Assembly: GCF_000001735.4 (NCBI RefSeq)
Contig: NC_003075.7
Coordinates: forward strand, 18,521,057-18,585,056
Length of the DNA: 64,000 nt
Reading direction: 5' to 3'
Source: Arabidopsis thaliana
Lineage: Eukaryota > Streptophyta > Magnoliopsida > Brassicales > Brassicaceae
Position numbers and translations under genes: made by a program. This document shows, piece after piece, positions 12,596-30,000 of this stretch (position 1 is the stretch's first letter; the number at the start of each line of letters is the position of its first letter). The notes beneath the pieces are model-generated. The model was not told the DNA's origin. It worked only from the letters and a program-made list of their open reading frames with translations, and did no database searches.

Positions 12596-13137
12596 TACTA
12601 AAACTACTAATAAATGATAACGAAAAACAAATTGTAAAAATAGTTTAATTTAAGGGGTAAAGTTGGAAGTTGGAAGAGTGAGAGAGAGTTGTCTTGTTTC
12701 ATTTGAGTCTACTCGTTTTTTCTTATCTATCGCAAAACTCTCCCGTCGTCACCATTCGATTACGGTATGATTCAGCTTCTCTCGTTTGATTAGAGTCATC
12801 CATAGAATGTTGTTTTTCTATGTTTTCCTTCACTTGTCTTGATTTTTCCTCTAACTAAATGGTGGTGGCTCCAAGCTCGTGTTTTTACAGATTTGTTCAC
12901 TCGAATTTCTTTAGAAAGCTGTGATTTTTTTCTGCTTAGTGGTTGAAGAATTCGTATGTTTCGTAATGGGTGCAAGCTTATTTGCGGTGAAAGTGAAACT
13001 CTTTTTGTCTCGGGTCGAAATTTCATGAAAATTGCATATAATCTTCTTAGGTTTTTAAAGCTTTCAACTTTCGGTTTGTTTGTTGAAGAAATTGGGTTTT
13101 GTTAGCTGAATCTAGTTCTTGTGTTGCAGGGAGTGTA
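12596..13137 (+). promoter_or_regulatory. Promoter, leader and 5' UTR intron of the DnaJ gene
   Basis: Less AT-rich transcribed leader sequence appears from about 12680. A GT donor at 12765 (TACG|GTATGA) and an AG acceptor ending at 13129 (TTGCAG|GGAGTGTA) define a 365-bp intron in the 5' UTR, eight bases before the ATG at 13138. The element next to it ends only about 170 bp upstream of the 5' exon, so it may have displaced or contributed promoter sequence. Confidence 0.65.
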
Positions 13138-15264
13138 ATGGCTCTTATACAATTTGGAAGTTCATGTGTTGCTCAATGGGGGATTCTTCGTCCTCGGTTT
13201 GCTGTTAAAGCTTTTTATCCAAGCAGATTGGAGTCTCACCAAGACAAGTATGATTGTTGTAGAATTTTAATGCTTTGTTGAGTTATATTATTATCTGAAA
13301 GGCTAATTGAATTGTTTTTCTTTTGTTAACCTTTTGCAGTTGCATCAGCCAAATAAATTGTCTGGGAGCTTCAAGGTCGAGTATGTTTGCACAGGGCTCT
13401 TTACCCTTCTTGTCATTGACGGGAGTATCTCCTAATACACATTCTCGTAGAGGAGCTCGCTTCACTGTTAGAGCTGATACTGTATGTTTACATACCCTTT
13501 CTTTTAGACTTTGAATGAAGCTTTTTTTTTTTTTTTTTTTTTTTGCTGAAGAGTGTGTGTATTTGTGTGTTCAATTTCCAGGATTTCTATTCTGTCCTTG
13601 GAGTCTCGAAAAATGCAACCAAAGCTGAGATTAAAAGCGGTATGCAATTCTATTTCACTGAGTTCCCTAATCAGGAAAATGCAACACTCATGTGTAGCAT
13701 TGATGTTTCTCTTTGATGAGCTTCATGTGTTCAGCTTTTAAGTTGTGCTTTTCTATAGTTTGACAATGATTCTACTCTGCACCTATTTTGCAGCTTATCG
13801 GAAGCTCGCTAGGAGTTATCATCCAGATGTGAACAAGTAAGTGAAGGGTTTAGTTTACTTTGTATCCAGTATAAGGTCTTCGTCTGTTTATATTATTTAC
13901 CTTCCTGCATCAAGATTGGTGTGTTTCTTGTTACAACTCGATTACAATATTTGAGAAACGCTCAGTCTAGAAAATTATTGCAATTCGTTGGTTAAGTCTC
14001 TCCTTATATGAACGAACATACGACCACCAACCTGTAAAATTTTGATGAAGAATTTCTGAAACTGCTTCAAAAGGTTTCAGTTGTCACAGTTCTGTTTACA
14101 CTTTGATTACAGGGATGCTGGGGCAGAAGATAAATTTAAAGAAATAAGTAATGCATATGAGGTAAAGTCCTTTAGATGTGTTTTTTTATCATTCTGCTGA
14201 TACTTGAAGAGCCTAAACATTGTTTTTATTATTTTCTTGCAGATCTTATCAGATGATGAGAAAAGATCTCTATACGACAGATATGGCGAGGCAGGAGTTA
14301 AAGGCGCTGGAATGGGAGGCATGGGGGTAAGTATATATGTTTCTCTAAGACATTTGAATCAACATTCTGATGATAAGAATCTTATCTGAAATTGTTAATT
14401 TTGCAGGATTATAGTAATCCGTTTGATCTATTTGAGTCATTATTCGAAGGAATGGGTGGGATGGGAGGAATGGGCGGTGGAATGGGTAGTAGAGGTTCAA
14501 GGAGCAGAGCTATCGATGGTGAAGATGAGTATTACTCACTAATCTTGAATTTCAAAGAAGCGGTTTTCGGTATTGAGAAAGAAATTGAGATATCTCGGTT
14601 AGAGAGCTGTGGGACTTGCAATGGTTCTGGAGCTAAAGCGGGAACCAAACCAACCAAATGCAAAACATGTGGCGGGCAAGGACAGGTGGTAGCATCAACG
14701 AGGACACCACTCGGTGTATTCCAACAAGTGATGACTTGCTCTCCGTGTAACGGAACTGGGGAGATATCAAAACCGTGTGGTGCATGCTCAGGAGATGGAC
14801 GTGTGAGAAGGACAAAGCGGATTAGTCTTAAAGTTCCTGCGGGTGTGGATTCTGGAAGTAGGTTAAGAGTGAGGGGAGAAGGGAATGCAGGAAAGAGAGG
14901 TGGATCACCGGGAGATCTCTTTGCGGTTATTGAGGTTATTCCAGATCCGGTTTTGAAGCGTGATGATACAAATATACTTTATACGTGTAAGATATCGTAT
15001 GTAGATGCCATATTGGGGACGACTTTGAAGGTACCAACAGTGGATGGAGAGGTGGATTTGAAAGTACCGGCAGGGACACAACCAAGCACGACATTGGTGA
15101 TGGCTAAAAAAGGAGTTCCGGTTTTGAATAAGAGCAAGATGAGAGGTGATCAGTTAGTGAGAGTGCAAGTTGAGATTCCTAAGAGATTGAGTAAAGAAGA
15201 GAAGATGCTTGTTGAGGAGCTGGCTGATATGAGCAAGAACAAGGTAGCTAATAGCAGGAGATAA
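13138..15264 (+). CDS. DJA5: Plastid-type DnaJ (type I J-protein, Hsp40)
   Basis: Seven coding exons (13138-13247, 13340-13481, 13582-13639, 13794-13836, 14113-14161, 14243-14326, 14407-15264) join in frame to 447 residues. Domain order: a Ser/Arg-rich N-terminus of about 80 residues, probably a chloroplast transit peptide; a J domain from DFYSVLG at about 85 with HPD at the helix II-III loop; a Gly/Met-rich linker (repeated GMGGMGG) near 175; four CxxCxGxG zinc motifs at about 230-296; then the substrate-binding C-terminal domains. It is a co-chaperone that stimulates Hsp70 ATPase activity. From memory this is At4g39960, DJA5, linked with DJA6 to iron-sulfur cluster assembly in plastids. The symbol is from recall; the type I J-protein call is certain. 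Confidence 0.94.
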
Positions 15265-15621
15265 ACCAACACACAATATTAGTGAAATGTGATGTTATAT
15301 AGATTCATCATTCTCTGCTTGTCGTCTTTCTAATGGTTCGTCTAACGATGGAGAAGATAAGCAAGAGGCAAAAGAAAGACTTATTAGGTGAGAGGAAAAT
15401 TTGAAGAACTCTGGTTTTGGGTTTTCCTCTTCAATTTTTGTGTTTTACTTTTAAAACAAATTTTATGGATTTATCAGGATTCAGGGTAGGTCTTGATTGT
15501 ATTGTACTGCTATTTTTATACATTTGAATCTTCTTTTCTTATTAATGAAAATTTTATCAAACATAAACAACAAATGTACAGTTGCAGAAGAACAGTCAGA
15601 AATGAATAGGAGACAAATGTC
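15265..15621. other. Convergent 3' ends of DnaJ and HAD genes
   Basis: A 357-bp gap between two stop codons facing each other. It should contain the DnaJ 3' UTR (plus strand) and the HAD hydrolase 3' UTR (minus strand). No separate gene is seen. Confidence 0.6.
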
Positions 15622-17373
15622 TTAAGCTGCAGTGACTATTGTTTGAAGCAGAGTTTCCAAGTCCTTCAATCTACAAACAACAAGGAAACACCATAAAGTT
15701 AGCAGATGGGTACGAGGAACAGAGAGAACCTTTACGCATAATTTTTGTGAGAAACTTCAAGTTTGATATATGATCCTACTTACTTCACATTGCTGAGATC
15801 AGGGTATACGGCAATCGCATCATTGAAATTCTGGATAAAAAAAAACAAAGTTTCCGCCTGTTCTTAAACCAAAGAGCAAAAGAATAGAGAAGTGAAGAAG
15901 ATGTTGTTGTTGTAGACCAGACCTGATCAGAGGTTGAAGAAGTGTACGTGATCACACATGACATCCCTGCTTTTGTAGCAGCCTATATATAGATTAAAAG
16001 TCAAGGCATTTTAAGATTTTCTTTCAAGAATAGCGAGGACAAGCAAAAGATAAGACTTTTGACCTGCAGGCCAATCACACTGTCCTCTACGACCAAACAG
16101 TCTTTCACTGAAACACCTAGCTTCTGCAATCAACCAACATATACAGAATGTGAAACTTGGGCTAATTCTTCTTGTTAAGTTATATTAACTTTCATTTTAC
16201 TTGGGAGTTATATTACCTCGGCAGCTGTAATATATATCGAAGGATCGGGTTTTTTCTCCTTAACATCATCCCCTACAAAGCCAAATATACAACCAAATGG
16301 ATTCAAACTTTAGAAAAGTGTTTAACACATAAAATGCAAGTATAAGAAGAGAGAGAATGTGATGAAATCACCTGCAAGGAAGCAATCAAGTCCTTGGAAC
16401 CGCTCCTAAACGACATAAAGTATAATCGATAAAGAAAAAACTTGAAAGAAGCATGGTAGATCAGAGATTGGCGAAAGGAAACAACTTACGATATCGATTA
16501 GATTCTCGAGACATAAGATTACTGAACTCTTTGTAGCTGCAGAACAAACAGCTAGTTTTTTCCCCTGAAAGCATTTCAAGAACCTATTCTCATAAAGAGC
16601 TAAAAATACAGTTTAGACAATTATAAAAGGCTAAAAAGAAGATCTTATTACAGCAGCTTTTGCTTCATCCATTAGTCTTATTACACCAGGTCTTGGTTCT
16701 ACCTGAAAGTAAAAAGCAGAGAGAGTTAGTTTCTCTCAGAGTAAGTAATCCCAAAACTACGATTTGGCTACTTACACTTCCTGATTTTATGATTTCTTTA
16801 TACCTCTCAGTTTTCCAATCCTGCAAAAGATAAGAATCCAATCTTTTAACATCAACATTGCAGTAAATTATAGATTTGGTTCTTCTTCAGGCAAGTGACC
16901 TGAAGAGTATCGATTAACTTGGCTCGATCATCGTCATTCTGAGGAGGAGAGTCAAAAATGGTGGAAGTTGGCCATCCATTTTCTTTGAAATACCAACGCA
17001 TTTTCGGTTTCCCACCTCCGACTAGATTCTGAAACTTATCGTAGAACTCGAGGCTCCAATCGAGAGACTCAGAGGAAGAAGGAGGACATCGAACATCGAA
17101 ATGCGAGAAAGCATCGTTGTAAGCTTGACGGTGTAGATTCTCGGATTCGAGAATCACGCCGTCGCAATCGAAAATCAGAGCTTCTAGAGAACGTAAAGGC
17201 AATGCCGAGACAGGAGAAGAAACTCTAGATTTCGAATAAACGCTTCTTGATTTGAAACGCAGCGTTTGGAAACGAGGAAAGCCGATGAGCGACGAGGAAG
17301 AAGTAACGGAGGAGGAACCAGCGGTGGATGATGGAGAGAAGAGAATCGCAGAGTGGTTGCAAGAAACCGCCAT
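15622..17373 (-). CDS. HAD-superfamily hydrolase, CbbY-like, chloroplast
   Basis: Ten exons on the minus strand: 17373-16900, 16820-16776, 16702-16652, 16564-16490, 16405-16372, 16272-16217, 16123-16064, 15982-15923, 15830-15784 and 15670-15622. They give 316 residues in one frame. The first 60 residues are Ser/Arg-rich and suit a chloroplast transit peptide. HAD motifs: I, FDCDGVILES, with the nucleophile and acid/base Asp pair near residue 69; II, AVCSAATKSS; III, lysine in KEKKPDPS; IV, VVEDSVIGLQAA. The helical cap between motifs I and II fits subclass I CbbY/beta-phosphoglucomutase-like phosphatases. CbbY relatives dephosphorylate xylulose-1,5-bisphosphate, a Rubisco inhibitor, but the substrate here is inference. 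I recall it as At4g39970. Confidence 0.93.
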
Positions 17374-18356
17374 ATCGATGAATCTCTGTCTCTCTCTGGG
17401 TGTGTGTGGTTCTTCTCAAGATAAAATGAAAAAAAAAACAATCTGTGGTGGCTATAATTTGCGAAAACCTAATTTTCTTTACAAATAACGGTCAATAACT
17501 AACTTTTACCGCTCCATTTTTGTATTTTTGTTCAAATAATTAGTTGATGAATATTATAGGATTTTGAATAAGATTCTGTAAAATAATACTTTTTTGCAGA
17601 TATAAAAAACTATCATCATCCAATAAAGACAGATTTTTTATAAGAAAAAAATCAAGCAATCAAGCATTTCCAAAACTATGATCCATTAAATGCTCTAAAC
17701 TTATTGTAATGATTTTGGTAGGGGTTGATATTCGATTTTCTATCACATTAATTTTATTTAAAATCCTTGTGTTTCATATATATAAAGGGAAGTTAGTATA
17801 AGATGGTGACAAATATTAAAAGGGCGTGGTCCATGAATTCATCATATCTTATAAAAGGATTCAGTGTGTGTGTTAGGTGGTGATAAACACAAATTAGTCT
17901 TTAGATCATATGCAACTTGATGAGTGGTGGTAGATTTGGTTGGTGAAGGCTTTTTTTGTCATTAGCCCAATTTCCGGACTTCCCTTTAAATTTTTTTTTT
18001 GTCATCATCCAAATTTTGATAAGTGGCATCAAATTTCGAATGTTTTAAATGAGCTACCTAAAAAAGAAATATTATACGTAACGTGGCATAAATTAAGTTA
18101 ACAAACATAAATATTGGAATATATTTTTATACTTTCCAAATTCTGGTTTTTCAACCTTTTGTTTTGTTTTGAGCTTTGTAAATCAACAACCAAAAGTTTT
18201 TAAATGTTATCTAGTATCTACCAAATTTTGGATCGGTTCAATCAAATTGAATCATTCTTTACTTTTTAGCATCATCTATTATAAAATTTATTTTTTACAT
18301 GAAAAACGTTTCCTTTAACGGTGGCCAAAAGAGACAAAAGCTTCCACGTCGCCTGA

Positions 18357-18365
18357 AAAATATCT
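18357..18365 (+). promoter_or_regulatory. Evening element (AAAATATCT) in the DHS1 promoter
   Basis: An exact AAAATATCT motif, the core bound by CCA1/RVE-type clock MYB factors, lies 117 bp upstream of the DHS1 TATA box. The match is visible; clock control of DHS1 is inference. Confidence 0.5.
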
Positions 18366-18481
18366 CAAAGCACACAATTTACATAAATACCCCTACGACG
18401 GCCAACAACCCTCTTTTTGGTACACTAGTGTTCTGTCTGCAAAACAAAAAACTCTGAAAAGTCGAAACCAACCCTCTCCCT

Positions 18482-18489
18482 TATAAATA
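18482..18489 (+). promoter_or_regulatory. TATA box of DHS1
   Basis: TATAAATA lies 109 bp before the DHS1 ATG and is followed by a CT-rich leader, a normal plant promoter layout. Confidence 0.65.
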
Positions 18490-18597
18490 CCTTCTTCTCT
18501 TTCCACATTGTCTTCTCTCTCCTCACATCAAAACCGCCTCCATTTCTCATTCTCTCTCTCTCTAAAAAACCAAATCCAGAGTCAGAGAAAATCTGTG

Positions 18598-20776
<2,179 letters not shown>

Positions 20777-21114
20777 GTCCGGTTCTTCCCTTTTATACAC
20801 TTTTTGATTCCAAACAAATCTTTTCTCTTTGTCCTGTGACTGTGAGTTGGTGTCTTTATGACCTAAGTTAAAAGCCCCAAAAGCCTCTCTAGGAGGAGTA
20901 AACCTGTTTCTGCTGTGGACAGACCATGTCATGTCATTGTTCTTTATGTTAACTTTAATGTCAAACCGTGTCACTTACACTAGTGTATATTTCTTTTTAC
21001 ATATCTACACGAACATGAAACTTGTCTTCTAGTTAGTACTAAAGATTGATCTTCGTCTTTCGGCTATTCGTAAACTAGAAATGAACAAATCTTTAGAAAA
21101 CGATCTTCCAAAAT
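20777..21114. other. DHS1 3' flank
   Basis: The 338 bp from the DHS1 stop to the tRNA gene should be the DHS1 3' UTR and tRNA upstream sequence. No gene is seen. Confidence 0.5.
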
Positions 21115-21188
21115 GGCCCATTAGCTCAGTTGGTTAGAGCGTCGTGCTAATAACGCGAAGGTCGCAGGTTCGAAACCTGCATGGGCCA
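21115..21188 (+). tRNA. tRNA-Ile, anticodon AAU
   Basis: A 74-nt cloverleaf. The acceptor stem GGCCCAT pairs with ATGGGCC plus a discriminator A. D arm GCTC/GAGC. Anticodon stem TCGTG/CGCGA with loop CTAATAA, anticodon AAT at 21149-21151. T arm GCAGG/CCTGC with loop TTCGAAA. The internal promoter boxes are present: box A TAGCTCAGTTGG at 21122 and box B GGTTCGAAACC at 21167-21177. There is no intron and CCA is not encoded, as expected for a eukaryotic gene. Confidence 0.97.
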
Positions 21189-21193
21189 TTTTT
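21189..21193 (+). terminator. RNA polymerase III terminator of tRNA-Ile
   Basis: Five T residues directly follow the discriminator base, the usual Pol III stop signal. Confidence 0.8.
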
Positions 21194-21600
21194 CATAATA
21201 TCTTTTTTTTTCTTCTGAGTTTCGTCGTAAATAAACAATCCGACGCCGACGGTTTTGGGACCCCCCACTAATCAATATCGTGTCCCGCTCACTTAACCCA
21301 AAATATGATCCCCTACGTACCTCTTTACTCTCTTCTGGTGCTCCCAACAACCATACTTCGTCTCGATTTCCATCACGTGTTCTACACTTCTCTTTATTCC
21401 ACGTGTCATGATCTTGGCTCATAGTCACTCTCAATTACCAAAGACTCTCACACACTAGATCATACAATAACACAACAATTTAAATCAAGCAGTCAATAAT
21501 CAGCCAACTAGCTTTTTAATTTTCTCTACAATTCCTCTGTCGCTCTCACCAGTTAACAGCTACAGCACAAAACTGTAACCACGCTTCCGATCTCTAAAAC

Positions 21601-21641
<41 letters not shown>

Positions 21642-21665
21642 GTGTTTCAATAGTTTGGCGTGAAG
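21194..21665. promoter_or_regulatory. RABA4B promoter and leader with (GA)n tract
   Basis: The region between the tRNA gene and the RABA4B start. A GA dinucleotide tract at about 21604-21642 (about 19 units, interrupted once) ends 24 bp before the ATG and probably lies in the 5' UTR. GA/CT leaders are common in plant genes and can bind BPC/GAGA-binding factors. Confidence 0.55.
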
Positions 21666-22723
21666 ATGGCCGGAGGAGGCGGATACGGCGGCGCATCGGG
21701 GAAAGTTGATTACGTCTTCAAAGTTGTTCTAATCGGAGATTCGGCTGTTGGGAAATCGCAACTACTTGCTCGATTCGCTAGAGACGAATTCAGCATGGAT
21801 TCTAAAGCCACCATCGGCGTCGAGTTCCAAACTCGTACCCTCTCCATTGAACAAAAAAGCATTAAGGCTCAGATCTGGGATACCGCTGGTCAGGAAAGGT
21901 ACGATTTCTAAGATTCTCTGCGTTTTGGAATCTTAATCCGAAGAATTTTACTGGATCTGTAAATGTTTCCATGAAAGCGACTTGGTTTGACTAGAAGATG
22001 TTGCATAGATTTGTTTCCTATTTTGTACATCTACTTTATCTTGACCAGATCCTGAATTTGTTATCATCGAAATGTATACTTGTATTTAGTGTTTTATCCG
22101 ATCGAACGATAAAGGGAATCTGGAAAATCATGTGTAGGAATAATGCTCCATCTCAATTTTAATCAGCATCATGTGTAGGTTCGAGATTTTGTGTGATTTT
22201 TAGCTGATTTGAATCAATTTGGAACAGAAGATTTGGAATCGGTCTTTCGTTTCGTGACTTTGCTTTTGTTGCTCTTAGCAGATACAGAGCCGTTACAAGC
22301 GCATACTACAGAGGAGCAGTTGGCGCAATGCTGGTTTATGATATGACGAAACGTGAGACCTTTGAGCATATTCCGCGTTGGCTTGAAGAACTGAGGGCGC
22401 ACGCTGATAAGAACATTGTCATCATCCTTATTGGAAACAAGTCTGATCTAGAAGATCAAAGAGCTGTTCCCACTGAAGACGCTAAAGAGTTTGCTGAGAA
22501 GGAAGGACTCTTTTTCCTCGAGACCTCTGCTTTAAACGCAACCAATGTCGAAAACTCCTTCAACACTCTAATGACTCAGATATACAATACCGTGAACAAG
22601 AAGAATCTTGCATCTGAAGGCGACTCAAATAACCCCGGTTCATTGGCTGGTAAGAAGATTCTCATCCCAGGTTCTGGACAGGAGATTCCCGCTAAGACCA
22701 GCACTTGTTGTACTTCTTCTTGA
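21666..22723 (+). CDS. RABA4B: Rab GTPase RABA4b (Rab11 type)
   Basis: Two exons, 21666-21898 and 22282-22723, give 224 residues. All G motifs are intact: P-loop GDSAVGKS near residue 24; the effector-region threonine in [16 protein letters not shown] (split by the intron); NKSDLED; and ETSAL. The C-terminus CCTSS carries the double cysteine for geranylgeranylation. A short Gly-rich head precedes the G domain. RABA4 proteins act at the trans-Golgi/secretory vesicle stage; RABA4b is known for root-hair tip growth with PI4Kbeta1 and for callose-related defence (recall). Subfamily assignment rests on overall similarity and gene order. Confidence 0.95.
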
Positions 22724-22932
22724 TCTGTCTCCTACTCAAGCAAGATTCATTTTTTTTCCTCCTGAAATTTGTGATAGAGAATGCTACTTTCATTGTATAT
22801 TCTTTTTCGAATCTGGCTTGTTTGCTAGTTCATTAAACATTGGTGTGCAATTGGACACCGATAGAAAGTATTGGAACAAATAGCTTTTGAATGAAATATG
22901 AAACAAACAGTCTTTGAGAGTTAACGTCAGCT

Positions 22933-26387
<3,455 letters not shown>

Positions 26388-26608
26388 TTTTGTTGTTACC
26401 GTCGCCGAGTTTTTTTGTTTTCGCCGGAGGCGTCACAGCGCCGATGGGTTTTATGGGTTTTTAAACTAAAATTGATTTCGGTTTGGTTTACATTGCTTTT
26501 GAGAAGAAAATAAATAAATAAGACACGCGACATAAAGCATGCTTTGGGCTTACGACTGGGCCGATAACCATATCTTCCAGCCGTCTTAACACTGAAAAGC
26601 CCAATACG

Positions 26609-26672
26609 TTTTGACTTCTCTGTTTCTTGCTTTTTAAGCCAATGACTCTGTTTTTTGACTTCTCTGTTTCTT
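26609..26672. repeat. 20-bp direct repeat upstream of the ARF-GEF relic
   Basis: TTTTGACTTCTCTGTTTCTT occurs exactly at 26609-26628 and 26653-26672, a 44-bp period. Each copy carries a TTGAC core. It lies in the spacer just before the BIG pseudogene fragment. Confidence 0.9.
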
Positions 26673-26709
26673 TTACATGTTGTGAGTGACTTTTACAGAA
26701 AAAAAACAG

Positions 26710-27179
26710 TTCTCATTGTCCGCATCACACGTGGATATCCTCGCAGACATTTTCTCTTGCGTTGCGTCTCACGCACAGCAACTAAACACCGACACAGTCC
26801 TTAGAAGGAAGTTCAAGAGAGCATGCTCTCTAGTCTCTCCAAAACCTAACAGAGCCTCAACTACTTAACTTCGAGAACGAGGCTTACAAAACCTACATGA
26901 TGTTCCTCCAATACATGGTTACTTGCAATCCAAACGTCTCCAAAGAACTAGATCTCGAGTCTCTTCTAGTCACTGAATGCGCAAAAATCGTGAAGATCTA
27001 CCTTAAATGCACAGATCCACAGCAACAACAACAAAGAAAACCGGTCTTATGGGGTTCTTCCGATGGAATCAGATCGTGTAGAAGAAGCAACGGCGAGAAC
27101 TTCGCTACTTGTTTCTTCACTCGAAGCTTTGTGCTCATTAGAAGCAGAGTCTCTGAAAAACACACATCTTTTGTTATAG
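26710..27179 (+). pseudogene. Decayed C-terminal fragment of a BIG-type (Sec7) ARF guanine exchange factor
   Basis: Three pieces in three frames read as one degraded protein tail. Frame 1 (about 26710-26830) gives SASHVDILADIFSCVASHAQ, then a stretch ending RRKFKRACSLVS. Frame 2 (about 26852-27050) gives LLNFENEAYKTYMMFLQYMV and then DLESLLVTECAKIVKIYLKC. Frame 3 (about 27081-27179) gives TARTSLLVSSLEALCSLEAE and ends in a stop. This order (HANQ-like helix, FENE..YL.FLQ, LESLLV..C.KI.KIYL.CT, then the AAR..L...L..LC.LE tail) matches my memory of plant BIG ARF-GEF C-termini. At least two frameshifts and the lack of a Sec7 domain make it non-functional. It sits between the divergent starts and ends of neighbouring genes. 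A search is needed to name the parent gene. Confidence 0.6.
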
Positions 27180-27647
27180 TCGAGTGGATAGACCAAAATC
27201 AATGGTTATTTTTTTTTTTTTTAAGGGACCATTAGCTTAGGTTGAGAATCATCGATTGTGAACCTATTATGTTTTCATTTTTGTTTATGAAATATTTGCA
27301 TTTTTATCAACAAAAAAAAAAGTTTAGGAATCAGAAGACACAATTACATATATATTTTTCTATGGATTATTCTAAAGTGCAAAATAAATTATATACATAT
27401 ATCTTTGGATTCTAGTTAAACAAGAGAAGTATTGCAATAAAGGAAAGTAATGTAATAGATTATAGACATATACATAATAACATAAATAAAGACGCACAAA
27501 GCTTATACGTACTTTATTTAACTTGATTAGAGGTGAATGATTTCCACTTCATCATACAAACATACAACACAAGATCATCTGATATTCTCAAGCGGCATAC
27601 ATGTAAAACATATGCATAGACATACTCACGCGTGCATGCATATGAAA
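27180..27647. other. Spacer and probable SnRK2.7 3' UTR
   Basis: AT-rich 468 bp between the pseudogene fragment and the SnRK2.7 stop codon. The right part should be the 3' UTR of SnRK2.7 (minus strand). No gene is seen. Confidence 0.5.
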
Positions 27648-30000
27648 TCATAGAGCACATACGAAATCACCATTTCTCTCCTCATCATCATCAACATCAT
27701 CATAAATATCAGCATCATCAATATCATCAAGATCAATGCTCCCATCTATTAACCCTAATCCACCATTATTATCCGTACCATTTACTCCCTTTCTTGCTTC
27801 CTCTATTATCTTCACTATCTCTTCAACACTCTGTCGACACTTCTCTTCTTCTTCTTCTTCTTCTTCAACTCCATTATCGCATTTCTCTTCCTCCGGCGGC
27901 ACAACCAAAGGGCCCTTCAAGAACCACGGGTGCTTTTCGATTTCCGGTACAGTTATTCTCTATGTCATGGTTTCAAAGTTCAAATTTCAGTTTTAAAAGT
28001 AGTAACCAATGTAGAATCAATCCATATGAAACATTTGTTAAACCAATTATCGGAACCGGTATGGTATAATTTACATAAACTGGTTAGGGTATTATGTGAT
28101 TACCTTATCAGGGTCAGCCACAAAGATACGAGACAAGAGATGCTTGCACTCGGAGGAAATCCTGACGTAATCCGGTATGGTGTAGTGTACACTTAATATC
28201 CTCTGCAAGTAATATTGATCATTCACATTAATTATTATTCTTAAATAAATTTTAATTAGTGACCAAAAAAAGATTATATATAAAATGCTAATTAGTGGAA
28301 AGAACGTTTGATATAATTTAAGGGGTTAATCTTACAGTACCTGAATGGTGTTTCTAATGTTCCGTGGATCTTCGGGATCTTCAAAGGGATAAGCACCAAC
28401 TAACATTACATATAAGGTCACCCCACACGACCACACATCTGCAATCTATATACATTTAAGATCATATGTTAATATAAATTATATGACCTTCTTTATCAAA
28501 CAAGTTGTTGTTGTTATTAATTTACTTTAATCAATCTATTATTGTAGTTAATTAATAATTTAATTTGTACCTTTCCATTATATTCTTTCCGGGACAAGAC
28601 TTCCGGAGCAACGTAAGCCGGAGTTCCCACGGTGGATTTTGGTTGAGAGTGTAAAACTGATGACTGCAATTACAGTTCAAAATCAAAATTATACTCAATG
28701 AATTGTGTCTAATCACTGAAGGTTACTTAGATTACATGGTGTACATATAGTTATACCTTGGAGTATCCAAAATCACATATTTTAAGATGCGACGACGGGC
28801 TCCCGTCTAAGAGTGTATTCTCGAGCTTAAGGTCTCTGTGACATATTTGCTACATTCAAAATGAACAAAATAAAATTCAGTAAGCAGTAGTTTCAATGGT
28901 ATGATATCACTTTTGGAGATTATTCATATTAGAAGACTAAACGTACCATAGCGTGACAATAGCTAACTCCCGAGATAAGTTGTTTGAAATAATATCTTCC
29001 CTAAAACAATAATTAGCAAAAGTTAATTATCAATGTAATTATTAGATTAATCGTCGCTAATGATGAATTAAAGTTATACTTCGTCTTCGCTGAATCTACC
29101 GGCATTGCAAATTCTTTCAAAAAGTTCACCACCAGCTGCATACTCCATTACTATGGCAAGATGTGTTGGTGTTACAAAAACCTGCAATATAGCCCAACAA
29201 TAATCCAACCAAATAAACATATTTATTTTAATTCTTTTTTTATTATATTCAAGATCGAGACGACCTAACGATTGCTTCTATTTTTATATAATCTTGAATT
29301 TGTAATTGCTGTCATATGAACTCTAATTTGGACCGTTTGAGAATGGGACATATGAAATTTAATACATTCTTTTAGAACTTAGAAGAAGTCTAACCATGTG
29401 AAATTAATACACATAAATTACATGGCCAGATATTTCTTACTTTTATATTACCGTGGATCGAAATTCAAACTAACGTACGGATATCAAATTTCACGCCAAT
29501 TTTATCTTGCAGTGGAAAAATATATGTTAAAATTGAATATTTTGTACACTAACCATAATTATTGCCACTAGCTTATTATCACGTATTGGCTGAAATTTGT
29601 CATAGATTTCTTTTTTGTTTTGTTCGTTTATGTGTGTTTTCTACTAAACCAAAAATCAGACACGATTATATATGGATATAGTCATGGTTTTGATCATTAT
29701 CATATACATACGTACCTCTTTAAATCTGATGATATTAGGATGCTTCAAGTCTCTGTGGTTTATGATCTCTCTCTGAACATGTTCATCAATCTGTATAAAG
29801 CCCATTTCATAATTTGAAAAAATGATTACTAAAAAAAAAGAAAAAAGAATATTTACGAGGAGATTAAAGAAGAAAAAAACCTTAAGGCCTCTTTCGATGT
29901 ATTTAACGGCGTAAAACTCTCCGTTGGCTTTTTCTCTGACAAGCTTAGCAACTCCAAAGTTACCGGAACCAAGATCTCTTAAGATGTCGTATCTCTCCAT
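27648..30000 (-). CDS. SNRK2.7: SNF1-related protein kinase SnRK2.7
   Basis: Nine exons on the minus strand, the first 29881-30000 and the last ending at 27648, give exactly 350 residues in my count. Kinase landmarks: [10 protein letters not shown] (Gly loop, residues 11-20); AVKYIERG with the ATP-anchoring Lys; HRDLKLEN catalytic loop; DFGYSK; activation segment with [13 protein letters not shown], including the Ser and Thr phosphorylated in SnRK2s; and [13 protein letters not shown]. The C-terminus has the SnRK2 box ([15 protein letters not shown]) and then a Glu/Asp-rich tail with short DD repeats, typical of subclass II. These kinases respond to osmotic stress and weakly to ABA. SnRK2.8 is the near alternative; gene order supports 2.7. 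Confidence 0.94.

Larger units (their letters stand above)
17374..18597. promoter_or_regulatory. Divergent intergenic region between HAD gene and DHS1
   Basis: A 1.2-kb AT-rich spacer between two genes transcribed away from each other. No gene is seen. The DHS1 side holds a TATA box (TATAAATA, 18482-18489) and an evening-element-like motif at 18357-18365, with an ACGT core (CCACGTCG) just upstream. The DHS1 leader from about 18510 is CT-rich. Confidence 0.6.
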
